From NCBI RefSeq assembly GCF_016428915.1, contig NZ_JAELTP010000013.1:1-64000 (forward strand): 64,000 bases of DNA. Reading direction: 5' to 3'. A program made the position numbers and the translations under genes. The first letter of the stretch is position 1; the number at the start of each line of letters is the position of its first letter. The notes beneath the pieces were generated by a model. It was not told the origin of the DNA. It ran no database searches and saw only the letters and a program-made list of their open reading frames with translations. Positions 37,201 through 46,602 of this stretch are shown here, one piece after another. The DNA comes from Pandoraea sp. ASV26 (GTDB taxonomy: Bacteria > Pseudomonadota > Gammaproteobacteria > Burkholderiales > Burkholderiaceae).

Positions 37201-38400
37201 ATGAGCAAACAACTGCAAGACGCCTATATCGTTGCCGCCACGCGTGCGCCGATCGGCAAGGCACCCAAGGGCAGCTACAAGAACACCCGTCCGGACGACC
37301 TGCTCGCGACCATCCTCAAGAGCACGCTCGCGCAGGTGCCGGATCTCGATCCGAAGGTGATCGAAGACGCGATCATCGGCTGCGCCATTCCCGAAGCGCA
37401 GCAGGGCCTGAACGTGGCGCGTATCAGCGCGCTGCTCTCGGGCCTGCCGAACACGGTGGGCGGCGTGACCGTCAACCGCTTCTGCGCCTCGGGCCTCACG
37501 GCGCTCGCCATGGCGGCCGACCGCATTCGTGTGGGCGAAGCCGACGCGATGTTCGCCGGCGGCGTGGAGAGCATGAGCATGGTGCCGATGATGGGCAACA
37601 CGCCGTCGCTCTCGCCGTCGATCTTCGAGCGCGACGAGAACGTGGGCATCGCTTACGGCATGGGGCTGACGGCCGAGAAGGTCGCGCAGCAGTGGGGCGT
37701 GACGCGCGAGGCGCAGGACGCCTTCGCGCTGGCGTCGCACCAGAAGGCGATCAAGGCGCAGCAGAGCGGCGAGTTCACCAACGAGATCACGCCGATCGAG
37801 ATCGTCGAACGATTCCCGAATCTGGCGACGGGCGAAGTGTCGATCAAGACGCGCACGCTCTCGCTCGACGAAGGCCCGCGTCCCGATACGTCGATCGAAG
37901 GGCTGGCCAAGCTGCGCCCGGTGTTCGCGAACAAGGGATCGGTCACGGCCGGCAATAGCTCGCAGACCTCGGATGGCGCCGGTGCGCTGCTCGTCGTGAG
38001 CGAGAAGATCCTCAAGCAGTTCAACCTCACGCCGCTCGCGCGTTTCGTGTCGTTCGCCGTGCGCGGTGTGCCGCCGGAGATCATGGGCATCGGTCCGAAG
38101 GAAGCCATTCCGGCCGCGCTGCGCGCCGCCGGGCTGACGCAGGATCAGATGGACTGGATCGAACTGAACGAAGCGTTCGCGGCGCAAGCGCTGGCCGTCA
38201 TCAAGGATCTGGATCTCGACACCAGCAAGGTCAACCCGATGGGCGGCGCGATTGCCCTGGGCCACCCGCTGGGCGCGACCGGTGCGGTGCGGGCGGCGAC
38301 GGTGGTGCACGCGCTGCGTCGTCACAACCTGAAGTACGGCATGGTGACGATGTGCGTGGGGACCGGCATGGGCGCTGCGGGGATTCTCGAGCGTATGTAA
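37201..38400 (+). CDS. Acetyl-CoA C-acyltransferase (3-ketoacyl-CoA thiolase)
   Basis: 399 residues from ATG 37201 with GGAGACAGAG upstream. Catalytic residues are visible: nucleophile C95 in VNRFCASGLT, the His in GGAIALGHPLGATGA near 350, and the acid/base Cys in MVTMCVGTGMGAAG near 385. It cleaves 3-ketoacyl-CoA to acetyl-CoA and shortened acyl-CoA. The 17-base gap to the preceding gene indicates one operon. Confidence 0.93.
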   Translation: MSKQLQDAYIVAATRAPIGKAPKGSYKNTRPDDLLATILKSTLAQVPDLDPKVIEDAIIGCAIPEAQQGLNVARISALLSGLPNTVGGVTVNRFCASGLTALAMAADRIRVGEADAMFAGGVESMSMVPMMGNTPSLSPSIFERDENVGIAYGMGLTAEKVAQQWGVTREAQDAFALASHQKAIKAQQSGEFTNEITPIEIVERFPNLATGEVSIKTRTLSLDEGPRPDTSIEGLAKLRPVFANKGSVTAGNSSQTSDGAGALLVVSEKILKQFNLTPLARFVSFAVRGVPPEIMGIGPKEAIPAALRAAGLTQDQMDWIELNEAFAAQALAVIKDLDLDTSKVNPMGGAIALGHPLGATGAVRAATVVHALRRHNLKYGMVTMCVGTGMGAAGILERM

Positions 38401-38620
38401 GCGGGGCGTCGTCGGCGGCCGTCAGGCGTGGCGCAGGCATCCGCAAGACAGGCAGCAGACGACGGCTCAGGGCGCCGGGGTGCGGTTTCGCGAATGCGTG
38501 GCCGCCCCCGGCCTTGTCATATATCGCGGGCGACGATCCGGCGAAGCCAGCATTACGCAAGCACGGCATCACGGTGTCATGGCGTGATGGATTGCCGGCA
38601 ATCCCGAGGAGACACAAGAG

Positions 38621-39391
38621 ATGGAAGAGGTATTGGTGCAGCGTCAGGGCGCCGTGCAGGTGCTGACTTTGAACCGCGGGCATAAGAAGAATGCGATTAC
38701 CGCGGCGATGTATCAGGCCGTCGCAGACGGCATTGCCGAAGCCGAGGCCGATCCGTCGCTGCGCGTGATCCTGATTCAGGGGCAGCCGGAGGCTTTCTCG
38801 GCAGGCAACGATCTCGAGGATTTCCTGAAAAACCCGCCGAAGGACGAGAACGCACCCGTGTTCCAGTTCCTGCGCGCGATCAGTCAGGCGACCAAGCCGA
38901 TCGTCGCGGCCGTGGCGGGCAATGCGGTCGGCGTCGGTACCACGCTGCTGCTGCATTGCGACGTGGTGTACGCGGCCGATACGGCGCGTTTCTCGCTGCC
39001 GTTCTCGCAACTGGCGCTGTGTCCGGAGGCGGCGTCGAGCTGGCTGCTGCCGCGCGTGGCGGGCTATCAGCGTGCCGCCGAGAAGCTGCTTTTCGGTGAG
39101 CCGTTCGACGTGAACGAGGCGGTGGCGATGGGTTTCGTCAACCGCATCGTGCCGGCGGCCGAACTGGCGGAATACGCCGCGAAGCGCGCCGCGCAACTGG
39201 CCGCCATGCCAGCGGGATCGCTGCGCGTGACCAAGCAACTGATGAAGGGCGACAGCGCACACGACGTGCAGGAGCGCATTCGCGACGAGGCGCTGGAGTT
39301 CGGCAAACGGCTCGTTTCACCGGAAGCGCGCGAAGCCTTCACCGCGTTCTTCGAGAAGCGCAAGCCGGATTTCAGCCAGTTCTCGTCATAA
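38621..39391 (+). CDS. Enoyl-CoA hydratase/isomerase family protein
   Basis: 256 residues. Crotonase-fold features are LTLNRGHKKNAITAAMY, the oxyanion-hole segment AFSAGNDLEDF near 65, and AVAGNAVGVGTTLLLHCDVVYAA near 100. The Asp-containing SAGNDLEDF and lack of the usual paired glutamates suggest an isomerase-like or PaaG-like activity. It is separated by 220 bases from the thiolase and may have its own promoter, though the gap shows none clearly. Probably an auxiliary isomerase for unsaturated fatty acids. Confidence 0.85.
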   Translation: MEEVLVQRQGAVQVLTLNRGHKKNAITAAMYQAVADGIAEAEADPSLRVILIQGQPEAFSAGNDLEDFLKNPPKDENAPVFQFLRAISQATKPIVAAVAGNAVGVGTTLLLHCDVVYAADTARFSLPFSQLALCPEAASSWLLPRVAGYQRAAEKLLFGEPFDVNEAVAMGFVNRIVPAAELAEYAAKRAAQLAAMPAGSLRVTKQLMKGDSAHDVQERIRDEALEFGKRLVSPEAREAFTAFFEKRKPDFSQFSS

Positions 39392-39440
39392 AACGCCACT
39401 GCCGGGAAGATCGTTGGATCGCTGGGCAGGCAGATGCATG

Positions 39441-39480
39441 AACGCCGCACGCCTCGTATTGCGAGGCGGCGGCGTTTGTC
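39441..39480. terminator. Hairpin between the convergent hydratase and thioesterase genes
   Basis: AACGCCG (39441-39447), CAC, GCCTCG, loop, CGAGGC (39462-39467), GG, CGGCGTT (39470-39476), then TTGTCGTT. The interrupted stem is positioned to end plus-strand transcription. Confidence 0.6.
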
Positions 39481-39492
39481 GTTGCAGTCGAC

Positions 39493-39912
39493 TCAGCCGA
39501 GCGTTTCGAGCTTGGGCAGCGGACGCGGACGGCGGTCCTCGTCGGTCGCCACGTAGGTCACCATCGCCTCGGTGACTTTGACGATCTCGTGCGACAGACG
39601 CATGCGCTGCGCATACGCCTCGACATAGACCGTGATCGACGTATTGCCCGTCTTCACGATCGTGGCGTAGAAGCTCAGCAGGTCGCCGACGAATACCGGT
39701 TCCTTGAACAGGAACGAGTTGACGGCAATGGTCGCCACGCGACCGTTGGCGCGCTGCGCGGCGGGGATCGAGCCGGCGATGTCGACCTGCGACATGATCC
39801 AGCCGCCGAACACGTCGCCATGGGCATTGGCGTCGGCGGGCATCGGCAGCACGCGCAGCGCCAGTTCTTTTTCTTCGGGCAGGGCCGTGAGGGCGGGGGT
39901 CGAGGTACTCAT
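39493..39912 (-). CDS. Acyl-CoA thioesterase, hot-dog fold (YciA-like)
   Basis: 139 residues from ATG 39912. The YciA/BFIT hot-dog motif is visible as DANAHGDVFGGWIMSQVDIAGS (residues 26 onward, with the conserved Asp in the helix). TIAVNSFLFKEPVFVGDLLSFYATIVKTG and SITVYVEAYAQR follow. It hydrolyses acyl-CoA to free CoA in the cytoplasm. It is convergent with the hydratase and divergent from the Atm1-type exporter. Confidence 0.9.
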   Translation of the reverse strand: MSTSTPALTALPEEKELALRVLPMPADANAHGDVFGGWIMSQVDIAGSIPAAQRANGRVATIAVNSFLFKEPVFVGDLLSFYATIVKTGNTSITVYVEAYAQRMRLSHEIVKVTEAMVTYVATDEDRRPRPLPKLETLG

Positions 39913-40117
39913 GAGATTCCTTGCGTGAGCCGGAAAAGCCGGAAACAGCGGGGAAGACCTGGCATCGGCACGCGGCACCGGTCGTTCCGAGGGCCTCCAA
40001 AGGCGGGAGGGCCGCCCGGCGTCGGCTCAGCATGAGACGCCGGGTTCTGCGAAAATACGCCATCGACGATTTTAGCGGAAAGCCCTCTCGCGAGCCGGAC
40101 GCCGCCCCAACCCCATC

Positions 40118-42022
40118 ATGAGACGTTTCACTGCGGCCGAGCCTGCGCCGGCCGCCGCCGGCGCCCCCAGGCCTGCGCGCGGCGACTGGCAAGTCATCAA
40201 GTCGCTGTTTCCCTACCTGCTCGAATTCCGCGGACGCGTTGCGCTGGCGCTGTCCTGCCTGATCCTCGCCAAGGTGGCCAACCTCGGCGTGCCCATCATC
40301 ATGAAGCACATCGTCGACGGGCTTGGCCCCGTGGCGTCGCTCTCGGCCTCGGCCCGCGCGTCGGGCGACCCGAGCCTGCTCGTCGTGGGCAGCCTCGGCC
40401 TGCTGGTCATCGCGTACGGGATCGTGCGTCTGTCCACGTCGCTCTTCACCGAGTTGCGGGAAATTCTGTTTTCCAAGGTGACGGAGAGCGCCGTGCGGCA
40501 AATCGCGCTCAAGGTGTTTCATCACCTGCATGCGTTGTCGTTGCGCTTTCACCTGGAGCGCCAGACGGGCGGCATGAGCCGCGATATCGAGCGAGGCACG
40601 CGCGGCATCCAGTCGATGATCTCGTATTCGCTCTACAGCATTCTGCCGACGCTCATCGAAGTGGCGCTCGTGCTCGGCTTCTTCGTCGTGCGTTACGACG
40701 CCTTCTACGCCATCGTCACACTCATCGCGCTCGCGTTCTACATCGTGTTCACGGTGAAGGTCACGGAGTGGCGCACGCACTTTCGCCGCACGATGAACGA
40801 GCTCGACTCGAAGGCCAATGCCCGCGCCATCGATTCGCTCATCAACTACGAGACGGTGAAGTATTTCGGCAACGAGGCGTTCGAGACGCAGCGTTACGAC
40901 GAGAACCTCAAGCGCTACCGCGCCGCCGCGATTCGCTCGCAGAACTCGCTCTCGGTGCTGAATTTCGGGCAGCAGGTCATCATTGCGAGCGGGCTGATTC
41001 TGATTCTCTGGCACGCCACGCAGGGCGTGATGAGCGGACGCATGACGCTCGGCGATCTGGTACTCGTCAACACGTTCATGCTGCAACTCTACATCCCGCT
41101 GAACTTCCTCGGTGTCATCTACCGCGAGCTCAAGCAGGCGATGACCGACATGGATCGCATGTTCACGCTGCTCGATGTCAATCGCGAAGTCGCCGATCCG
41201 CCGGGCGCGCCGCCGCTGGTGTGCCGCGGCAGCACCGTGCGCTTCGAGCACGTGAACTTCGGCTATGAGGCGTCGCGCCAGATTCTGCATGATGTCGATT
41301 TCACCGTCGCGGCGGGCACCACCACGGCCGTGGTCGGACACAGCGGCTCGGGCAAATCGACACTCTCGCGTCTGTTGTTCCGCTTCTACGACGTGGGCTT
41401 CCCCGGCGTGCCCGCAGGGCGCATCACGATCGATGGTCAGGACATTCGCGACGTGACGCAGGACTCACTGCGCGCGGCCATCGGCATCGTGCCGCAGGAC
41501 ACGGTGCTGTTCAACGACACGATCTACTACAACATTGCCTACGGCAATCCGTCGGCATCGCGCGAGCAGGTCATTGCGGCGGCCCGTGCGGCACACATCC
41601 ACGACTTCATCGAGAGCCTGCCCGCCGGCTACGAGTCGATGGTCGGCGAGCGCGGTCTCAAGCTCTCCGGGGGCGAGAAGCAGCGTGTGGCGATCGCCCG
41701 CACCATCCTGAAGAATCCGCACATCCTGATTTTCGACGAGGCGACCTCGGCGCTGGATTCGCGCTCCGAGCAGGCGATCCAGTCGGAGTTGCGCAACATC
41801 GCCCGCGAGCGCACCACGCTGGTCATCGCACACCGCCTCTCGACGGTCGTGCACGCAGCGCAGATCATCGTGCTCGACAAGGGTCGCATCGTAGAGCGCG
41901 GCACCCACGACGAGCTACTGCGTGCCGAAGGGCTCTACGCGCAGATGTGGGCGTTGCAGCAGCAGCGTCGCGGCGGGGAAGGGGATGCCGAGGCGTCGCA
42001 CTTCGCGACGGTCGTCTCCTGA
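40118..42022 (+). CDS. Atm1/HMT-type ABC exporter (fused permease and ATPase)
   Basis: 634 residues. A short Ala/Pro-rich N-terminus precedes a six-helix transmembrane domain (about 30-325) with the Atm1-like segment YETVKYFGNEAFETQRYDE. The ATPase domain carries Walker A ([14 protein letters not shown] near 405), the signature LSGGEKQRVAIAR, Walker B (ILIFDEATSALDSR) and the H-loop His in VIAHRLST. Bacterial Atm1 homologues export glutathione-bound metals and support Fe-S protein maturation and metal resistance. It is monocistronic or cotranscribed with the LysR gene 126 bases on. Confidence 0.9.
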   Translation: MRRFTAAEPAPAAAGAPRPARGDWQVIKSLFPYLLEFRGRVALALSCLILAKVANLGVPIIMKHIVDGLGPVASLSASARASGDPSLLVVGSLGLLVIAYGIVRLSTSLFTELREILFSKVTESAVRQIALKVFHHLHALSLRFHLERQTGGMSRDIERGTRGIQSMISYSLYSILPTLIEVALVLGFFVVRYDAFYAIVTLIALAFYIVFTVKVTEWRTHFRRTMNELDSKANARAIDSLINYETVKYFGNEAFETQRYDENLKRYRAAAIRSQNSLSVLNFGQQVIIASGLILILWHATQGVMSGRMTLGDLVLVNTFMLQLYIPLNFLGVIYRELKQAMTDMDRMFTLLDVNREVADPPGAPPLVCRGSTVRFEHVNFGYEASRQILHDVDFTVAAGTTTAVVGHSGSGKSTLSRLLFRFYDVGFPGVPAGRITIDGQDIRDVTQDSLRAAIGIVPQDTVLFNDTIYYNIAYGNPSASREQVIAAARAAHIHDFIESLPAGYESMVGERGLKLSGGEKQRVAIARTILKNPHILIFDEATSALDSRSEQAIQSELRNIARERTTLVIAHRLSTVVHAAQIIVLDKGRIVERGTHDELLRAEGLYAQMWALQQQRRGGEGDAEASHFATVVS

Positions 42023-42148
42023 GTCCTGCCGGGGCGCAGGCGTACGGTACAACAGCGTCGCTGGCGACGGATGACGGGCGCAGGCCTGTCATCCGGGCGG
42101 GCGATTGAGTAGACTAGCGCGCTGACATCGCCGACGCGGGAGTACCGC

Positions 42149-43105
42149 ATGGAAATCAAGTGGCTCGAGGACTTCGTGTCGCTCGCCAAGACGAACAGTT
42201 TCAGCCGTTCGGCCGAGTTGCGCCATGTGACGCAGCCCGCGTTCTCGCGCCGTATCCAGTCGCTCGAGGCGTGGCTCGGCAGCGAACTCATCGACCGTTC
42301 CAGCTATCCGACACGCCTGACCCCGGCCGGTGAGGTGTTCTACGAGCAGGCGCTCGCCTTGCTCTCTCAGGCGCAGGAAGCGCGCGCCTTGCTACGCGAA
42401 CAGCGCTCTGCCGATCATTCGGTGCTCGACTTCGCCGTACCGCACACGCTGTCGATGACGTTCTTCCCGCGCTGGCTCAAGACGCTGGAAAAGCGTCTGG
42501 GCCTGTTGCGCAGCCGTTTGCGCGCGCTTAACGTGCACGACGCCGCCATGTCGCTGACCGACGGCGGTTGCGATCTGCTGATGTGCTACTACCACCCCAG
42601 CCAGCCGCTGCAACTCGACGCAGCACGCTACGAGATGATCGTGCTCGGCAGCGAGCGTTTCAGCCCCTACAGCGCCCCGACGCCGCAAAAGCGCGCCCGG
42701 TTCAGGCTGCCCGGCACGTCGGACGCCCCGGTGCCTTATCTGGCCTACACGTCGAACGCCTACCTGGGGCGCATGGCCGATCTGCTCGCTGGCGATGCGT
42801 CGAGCCCGCCGTATCTGGACAAGGTCTATGAGACGGACATGGCCGAGGCGCTCAAGTCGATGGTGCTGGCCGGGCACGGTGTAGCCTTCCTGCCGGAGAG
42901 TGCGGTGATCGATTCGGTCGCGCGGGGCGAACTGATCGATCTCGCGCCCCCGGGCAAGGCGTCCGCCCCGTGGCACCTGGATATGGAAATCCGCCTCTAC
43001 CGCGACCGTCTCGCCTATACCGACGCCAGCAACCGGCGCGAGCGCGCCAAGCGCGATGTCGTCGAAGCGTTCTGGCAGGCGGTGCGCGATCAGGTCAAAG
43101 GCTGA
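42149..43105 (+). CDS. LysR family transcriptional regulator (near gdhA)
   Basis: 318 residues. The N-terminal winged HTH is WLEDFVSLAKTNSFSRSAELRHVTQPAFSRRIQSLEAWLG. The effector-binding domain spans about 90-300, with DLLMCYYHP near 145 and VLAGHGVAFLPE near 250. The N-terminal signature and length resemble the HypT/YjiE branch of LysR proteins, which I regard as tentative. It lies 287 bases ahead of gdhA in the same direction and is a natural candidate regulator of gdhA and gltIJKL. Confidence 0.85.
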   Translation: MEIKWLEDFVSLAKTNSFSRSAELRHVTQPAFSRRIQSLEAWLGSELIDRSSYPTRLTPAGEVFYEQALALLSQAQEARALLREQRSADHSVLDFAVPHTLSMTFFPRWLKTLEKRLGLLRSRLRALNVHDAAMSLTDGGCDLLMCYYHPSQPLQLDAARYEMIVLGSERFSPYSAPTPQKRARFRLPGTSDAPVPYLAYTSNAYLGRMADLLAGDASSPPYLDKVYETDMAEALKSMVLAGHGVAFLPESAVIDSVARGELIDLAPPGKASAPWHLDMEIRLYRDRLAYTDASNRRERAKRDVVEAFWQAVRDQVKG

Positions 43106-43258
43106 CGCGGCTTCGACACACGGTGTCCCGCGCTGGGGCATCTCCCATCCTTACCGGGAAAGACCGGGCCCGCAGCAGGGTTTCGCCGGGCTTCGGGATT
43201 TCTCGGGCGTACGCCGTCATTGGCCGGGCATAAGGGGGAAATAGCCGTCGACTTGAAA

Positions 43259-43283
43259 CTATGCATGAAATGCATAGATGCAT
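43259..43283. promoter_or_regulatory. Palindromic operator candidate upstream of gdhA
   Basis: CTATGCAT (43259-43266), GAA, ATGCATAG (43270-43277) form a perfect 8-bp-arm palindrome; a third ATGCAT follows at 43278-43283. It lies 115 bases upstream of the gdhA ATG. A tentative promoter, TTGGAT (43296-43301) with TGTAAA (43319-43324) at 17-base spacing, sits just downstream, so the site is placed like an activator site. Confidence 0.6.
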
Positions 43284-43392
43284 GTTTATTCGGCATTGGA
43301 TTGTTCTCGACGGTTTTTTGTAAAGTGCCAGCCATTCGTGTCGCAAGCACGGTATGTGCGTGCGGCGCAGATTGAAGCCGGAGAATCCAACG

Positions 43393-44679
43393 ATGTCACA
43401 AACGTCACATGCCTTGCCTTCTTACCTCGACGCCGAGCACCTCGGTCCGTGGGGTAACTACCTCCAACAGGTTGACCGTGTCACGCCCTATCTGGGCTCG
43501 CTCTCGCGCTGGGTCGAAACCCTCAAGCGCCCGAAGCGTATCCTGATCGTCGACTGCCCGATCGAACTCGATAACGGCACCATTGCCCATTTCGAGGGCT
43601 ATCGTGTCCAGCACAACACCTCGCGCGGCCCCGGCAAGGGCGGTGTGCGCTTCCACCAGGACGTTACGCTGTCCGAGGTCATGGCCCTGTCGGCCTGGAT
43701 GTCGGTCAAGAACGCGGCCGTGAACGTGCCGTACGGCGGCGCCAAGGGCGGTATCCGCGTCGACCCGCGCAAGCTCTCGCGCGGCGAGCTCGAGCGCCTG
43801 ACGCGTCGTTACACCAGCGAAATCAACATCATCATCGGGCCGACGAAGGACATTCCGGCACCGGACGTCAACACCAATGAGCAAATCATGGCGTGGATGA
43901 TGGACACCTACTCGATGAACGAGGGTTCCACCGCCACGGGTGTGGTGACGGGCAAGCCGATCTCGCTGGGTGGCTCGCTGGGCCGTCGCGAAGCGACCGG
44001 CCGCGGCGTGTTCGTGGTGAGCTGCGAAGCGGCCCGCCGTCTGGGCATGGACGTGCGCGGTGCGCGCGTGATCGTGCAGGGCTTCGGCAACGTGGGCGGT
44101 ATCGCTGCCCGCCTGTTCCATGAAGCGGGCGCCCATGTCATCGGCGTGCAAGATCACACTGGCACCATCTACAAGTCGGACGGCCTCGATGTGGCCAATC
44201 TGCTCAAGCACGTGGCCGAGACCGGCGGTGTGGGCGGCTTCCCGGCGGCCGAGACCATCAAGGATGACGAATTCTGGTCGCTCGACTGCGAATTCCTGAT
44301 CCCGGCGGCGCTGGAGAACCAGATCACCGAGAAAAACGCCGACAAGATCCGCGCGAAAGTCGTGGTTGAGGGCGCCAACGGCCCGACGACGACGGCCGCC
44401 GACGATATCCTGCGCAGCAAGAACATCCTTGTGGTGCCGGACGTGGTCGCCAATGCGGGGGGCGTGACGGTCTCGTACTTCGAGTGGGTGCAGGACTTCT
44501 CGAGCTTCTTCTGGACCGAGGAAGAGATCAATCACCGTCTGGAGCGCATCATGCGCGAGGCGTTCGATGGCGTGTGGAGCGTGGCGCAGGAACACAAGGT
44601 TTCGCTGCGTACAGCCGCATTCATCGTTGCGTGTACCCGTATTCTGCAAGCCCGTGAGATGCGCGGCCTGTACCCCTGA
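43393..44679 (+). CDS. gdhA: Glutamate dehydrogenase (NAD(P)-dependent, GluDH family)
   Basis: 428 residues from ATG 43393, with CCGGAG ten bases upstream (the frame extends to 43354). It interconverts glutamate with 2-oxoglutarate and ammonium. [28 protein letters not shown], the catalytic-lysine region [14 protein letters not shown] (near 115) and the dinucleotide fold [17 protein letters not shown] (near 220) are visible. Length and sequence resemble the hexameric catabolic type of Gram-positive and beta-proteobacterial GDHs (about 425 residues), not the 447-residue E. coli type. The gltIJKL importer follows, so a role in glutamate use is likely. Confidence 0.93.
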   Translation: MSQTSHALPSYLDAEHLGPWGNYLQQVDRVTPYLGSLSRWVETLKRPKRILIVDCPIELDNGTIAHFEGYRVQHNTSRGPGKGGVRFHQDVTLSEVMALSAWMSVKNAAVNVPYGGAKGGIRVDPRKLSRGELERLTRRYTSEINIIIGPTKDIPAPDVNTNEQIMAWMMDTYSMNEGSTATGVVTGKPISLGGSLGRREATGRGVFVVSCEAARRLGMDVRGARVIVQGFGNVGGIAARLFHEAGAHVIGVQDHTGTIYKSDGLDVANLLKHVAETGGVGGFPAAETIKDDEFWSLDCEFLIPAALENQITEKNADKIRAKVVVEGANGPTTTAADDILRSKNILVVPDVVANAGGVTVSYFEWVQDFSSFFWTEEEINHRLERIMREAFDGVWSVAQEHKVSLRTAAFIVACTRILQAREMRGLYP

Positions 44680-44708
44680 TCGGGCGGTGCTGTCGAGCTA
44701 AGTAGTAA

Positions 44709-44724
44709 TACGCATTAATGCGTA
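44709..44724. promoter_or_regulatory. Perfect 16-bp palindrome upstream of gltI
   Basis: TACGCATTAATGCGTA is its own reverse complement and lies 120 bases upstream of the gltI ATG. Its half-site TACGCAT resembles TATGCAT of the gdhA palindrome at nearly the same distance from the start. Confidence 0.65.
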
Positions 44725-44730
44725 AAAACA

Positions 44731-44779
44731 GAATGTTCGGGGCGATTTACGTCAAAAAAGACGTACGTTCCGGACATTC
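44731..44779. repeat. Nested inverted repeat upstream of gltI
   Basis: Outer arms GAATGTTCGG (44731-44740) and CCGGACATTC (44770-44779) have one mismatch. They enclose a perfect inner pair TACGTC (44748-44753), AAAAAA, GACGTA (44760-44765). GATAAT (44780-44785) follows directly and may be a -10. Confidence 0.6.
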
Positions 44780-44844
44780 GATAATAAAAAAATGGGCAAA
44801 TGCAGTGCTAAAATGCATTCGTTTTGTGCCAAGGAGACCAAGGA

Positions 44845-45753
44845 ATGACCCTCTCAAAAATTGCGTTGGCGATGTGCTGTGTGGGCCTGATGGCAGGTGC
44901 TGCTCAGGCGCAGGAAAGCGGTACCCTCAAGAAAATCAAGGACACGGGCGTCATCTCGCTGGGAAACCGCGAGTCGTCGATCCCCTTCTCGTTCTATGAC
45001 AACAACCACAATGTCGTCGGCTATGCCAACGACGTGGCCATGGCAATCGTTGCCGAAGTAAAGAAAGAACTGAAGCTGACGAAGCTGGACGTCAAGCAGA
45101 CCCCGATCACGTCGCAGAACCGCATTCCGCTGGTTCAGAACGGCACGATCGACATCGAGTGCGGTTCGACCACGAACAACGCCGATCGTCAGAAGCAGGC
45201 AGCGTTCTCGAACACGTTCTTCATCATCGGCACGCGTTTGCTGACGAAGAACAGCTCGGGCATCAAGGATTTCGCCGACCTCAAGGGCAAGAACGTCGTG
45301 ACCACGGCGGGTACGACCTCCGAGCGTCTGCTGCGCGAGATGGACCAGAAAGAGAAGCTGGGCCTGAGCATCATCAGCGCGAAGGACCACGGCGAAGCAG
45401 CAATCACGCTGCACTCGGGCCGTGCCGTTGCGTTCATGATGGATGACGCCCTGCTCGCCGGTGAGCGTGCCAAGTTCAAGGACGCCAAGGACTACAGCAT
45501 TGTCGGCAAGCCGCAATCGTACGAAGCCTACGGCTGCATGATGCGCAAGGACGATCCGGCCTTCAAGAAGCTGGTCGACAAGGCCGTTGCGGACTACCAG
45601 AAGTCGGGTCAGGCACAAAAGGACTACGCCAAGTGGTTCCAACAACCGATTCCGGCACTGGGTGGCGTGAACATGGACTTCCCGCCGTCGGCTGAAATGG
45701 CCGCCCTGTGGAAGTCGCCGAACGACAACGCTGACGTTCAGGGTGCCAAGTAA
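44845..45753 (+). CDS. gltI: Glutamate/aspartate ABC transporter, periplasmic binding protein
   Basis: 302 residues from ATG 44845 with AAGGAG upstream. Residues 1-22 are a signal peptide (hydrophobic core ALAMCCVGLMAGA, cleavage after AQA). The solute-binding fold (bacterial SBP family 3) has the GltI signatures SIPFSFYDNNHNVVGYANDVAMAI, QNGTIDIECGSTTNNADRQKQAAFS and a C-terminal PALGGVNMDFPPSAEMAALW. It binds glutamate and aspartate in the periplasm for GltJKL. A strong terminator follows before gltJ. Confidence 0.94.
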   Translation: MTLSKIALAMCCVGLMAGAAQAQESGTLKKIKDTGVISLGNRESSIPFSFYDNNHNVVGYANDVAMAIVAEVKKELKLTKLDVKQTPITSQNRIPLVQNGTIDIECGSTTNNADRQKQAAFSNTFFIIGTRLLTKNSSGIKDFADLKGKNVVTTAGTTSERLLREMDQKEKLGLSIISAKDHGEAAITLHSGRAVAFMMDDALLAGERAKFKDAKDYSIVGKPQSYEAYGCMMRKDDPAFKKLVDKAVADYQKSGQAQKDYAKWFQQPIPALGGVNMDFPPSAEMAALWKSPNDNADVQGAK

Positions 45754-45800
45754 GCCTTGCGGCTTGATGGATCGCTGAGCACTGTCAGTGCGTAATGCCG

Positions 45801-45833
45801 AAGCGGAAGGAGTCAATCCTTCCGCTTCTTTTT
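45801..45833 (+). terminator. Intra-operon terminator between gltI and gltJ
   Basis: AAGCGGAAGGA (45801-45811), loop GTCAA, TCCTTCCGCTT (45817-45827) followed by CTTTTT. It would let part of the transcripts stop after gltI, giving excess binding protein over permease. Confidence 0.88.
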
Positions 45834-45861
45834 AAGCAAGACAAGTAGAAAAGGGGAGATC

Positions 45862-46602
45862 ATGGCTCTCGGTCTCGATTTCAGTTTTTTCTTCCAGCCG
45901 GTGGCGACCGGTGAGGATACGACCTACTTCGGTTGGTTGCTCTCAGGCTTCAAGCTCACGCTTGAGGTCGGCCTCGGTGGCTGGATCATTGCGCTCATCG
46001 TGGGCTCCTTGCTCGGTGTGATGCGTACCGTACCCAACAAATGGATTTCCGGCTTCGCGACAGGTTACGTGGAGCTATTCCGGAATATCCCGCTGCTCGT
46101 GCAGTTGTTCTTCTGGTATTACGTGGCGCCCGACTTCCTGCCGGAATCTGTCCGCCTGTGGCTGTTCTCGCTCAATCCGGCCAACGTCTCGCTGATCACC
46201 GGTGTAGTCGGCCTGGGGCTCTTTACGGCAGCCCGGGTGTGTGAACAGGTGCGTTCCGGTATCAATTCGCTGCCCAAGGGCCAGAAGAATGCCGGTCTGG
46301 CCATGGGCCTGACGCTGCCGCAAACGTACCGTTTCGTGCTGCTGCCGGTGGCTTTCCGTGTGGTGATCCCGCCTATCACGTCGGAATTCGTCAACATTTT
46401 CAAGAACTCGGCCGTGATCTCGACGGTGAACCTGCTCGAACTCACGGGGCAGGGCAAGCAGCTCATCGATTACACGGCGCATAGCTACGAGTCGTTCATC
46501 GCAGTGACGATCGCGTACATGATCATCAACATCGTCGTGCTCACGTTCATGCGTTGGCTCGAATCGAAGACCCGCCTGCCGGGCTACATCGGGGGCAAAT
46601 AA
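45862..46602 (+). CDS. gltJ: Glutamate/aspartate ABC transporter permease GltJ
   Basis: 246 residues with GGGGAGATC upstream of the ATG. A polar amino-acid permease of the HisM/GltJ type with about five membrane segments. [19 protein letters not shown] near 75 is the signature of this permease family. The coupling-helix EAA-like loop is represented by [41 protein letters not shown] (near 130-170). Its stop overlaps the gltK ATG (TAATG). Confidence 0.93.
   Translation: MALGLDFSFFFQPVATGEDTTYFGWLLSGFKLTLEVGLGGWIIALIVGSLLGVMRTVPNKWISGFATGYVELFRNIPLLVQLFFWYYVAPDFLPESVRLWLFSLNPANVSLITGVVGLGLFTAARVCEQVRSGINSLPKGQKNAGLAMGLTLPQTYRFVLLPVAFRVVIPPITSEFVNIFKNSAVISTVNLLELTGQGKQLIDYTAHSYESFIAVTIAYMIINIVVLTFMRWLESKTRLPGYIGGK

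Noticed and set aside
44709-44724. Palindrome after gdhA as a gdhA terminator
   Set aside because: The stem is AT-rich with no loop and no T-run, so it suits a protein-binding site rather than an intrinsic terminator.
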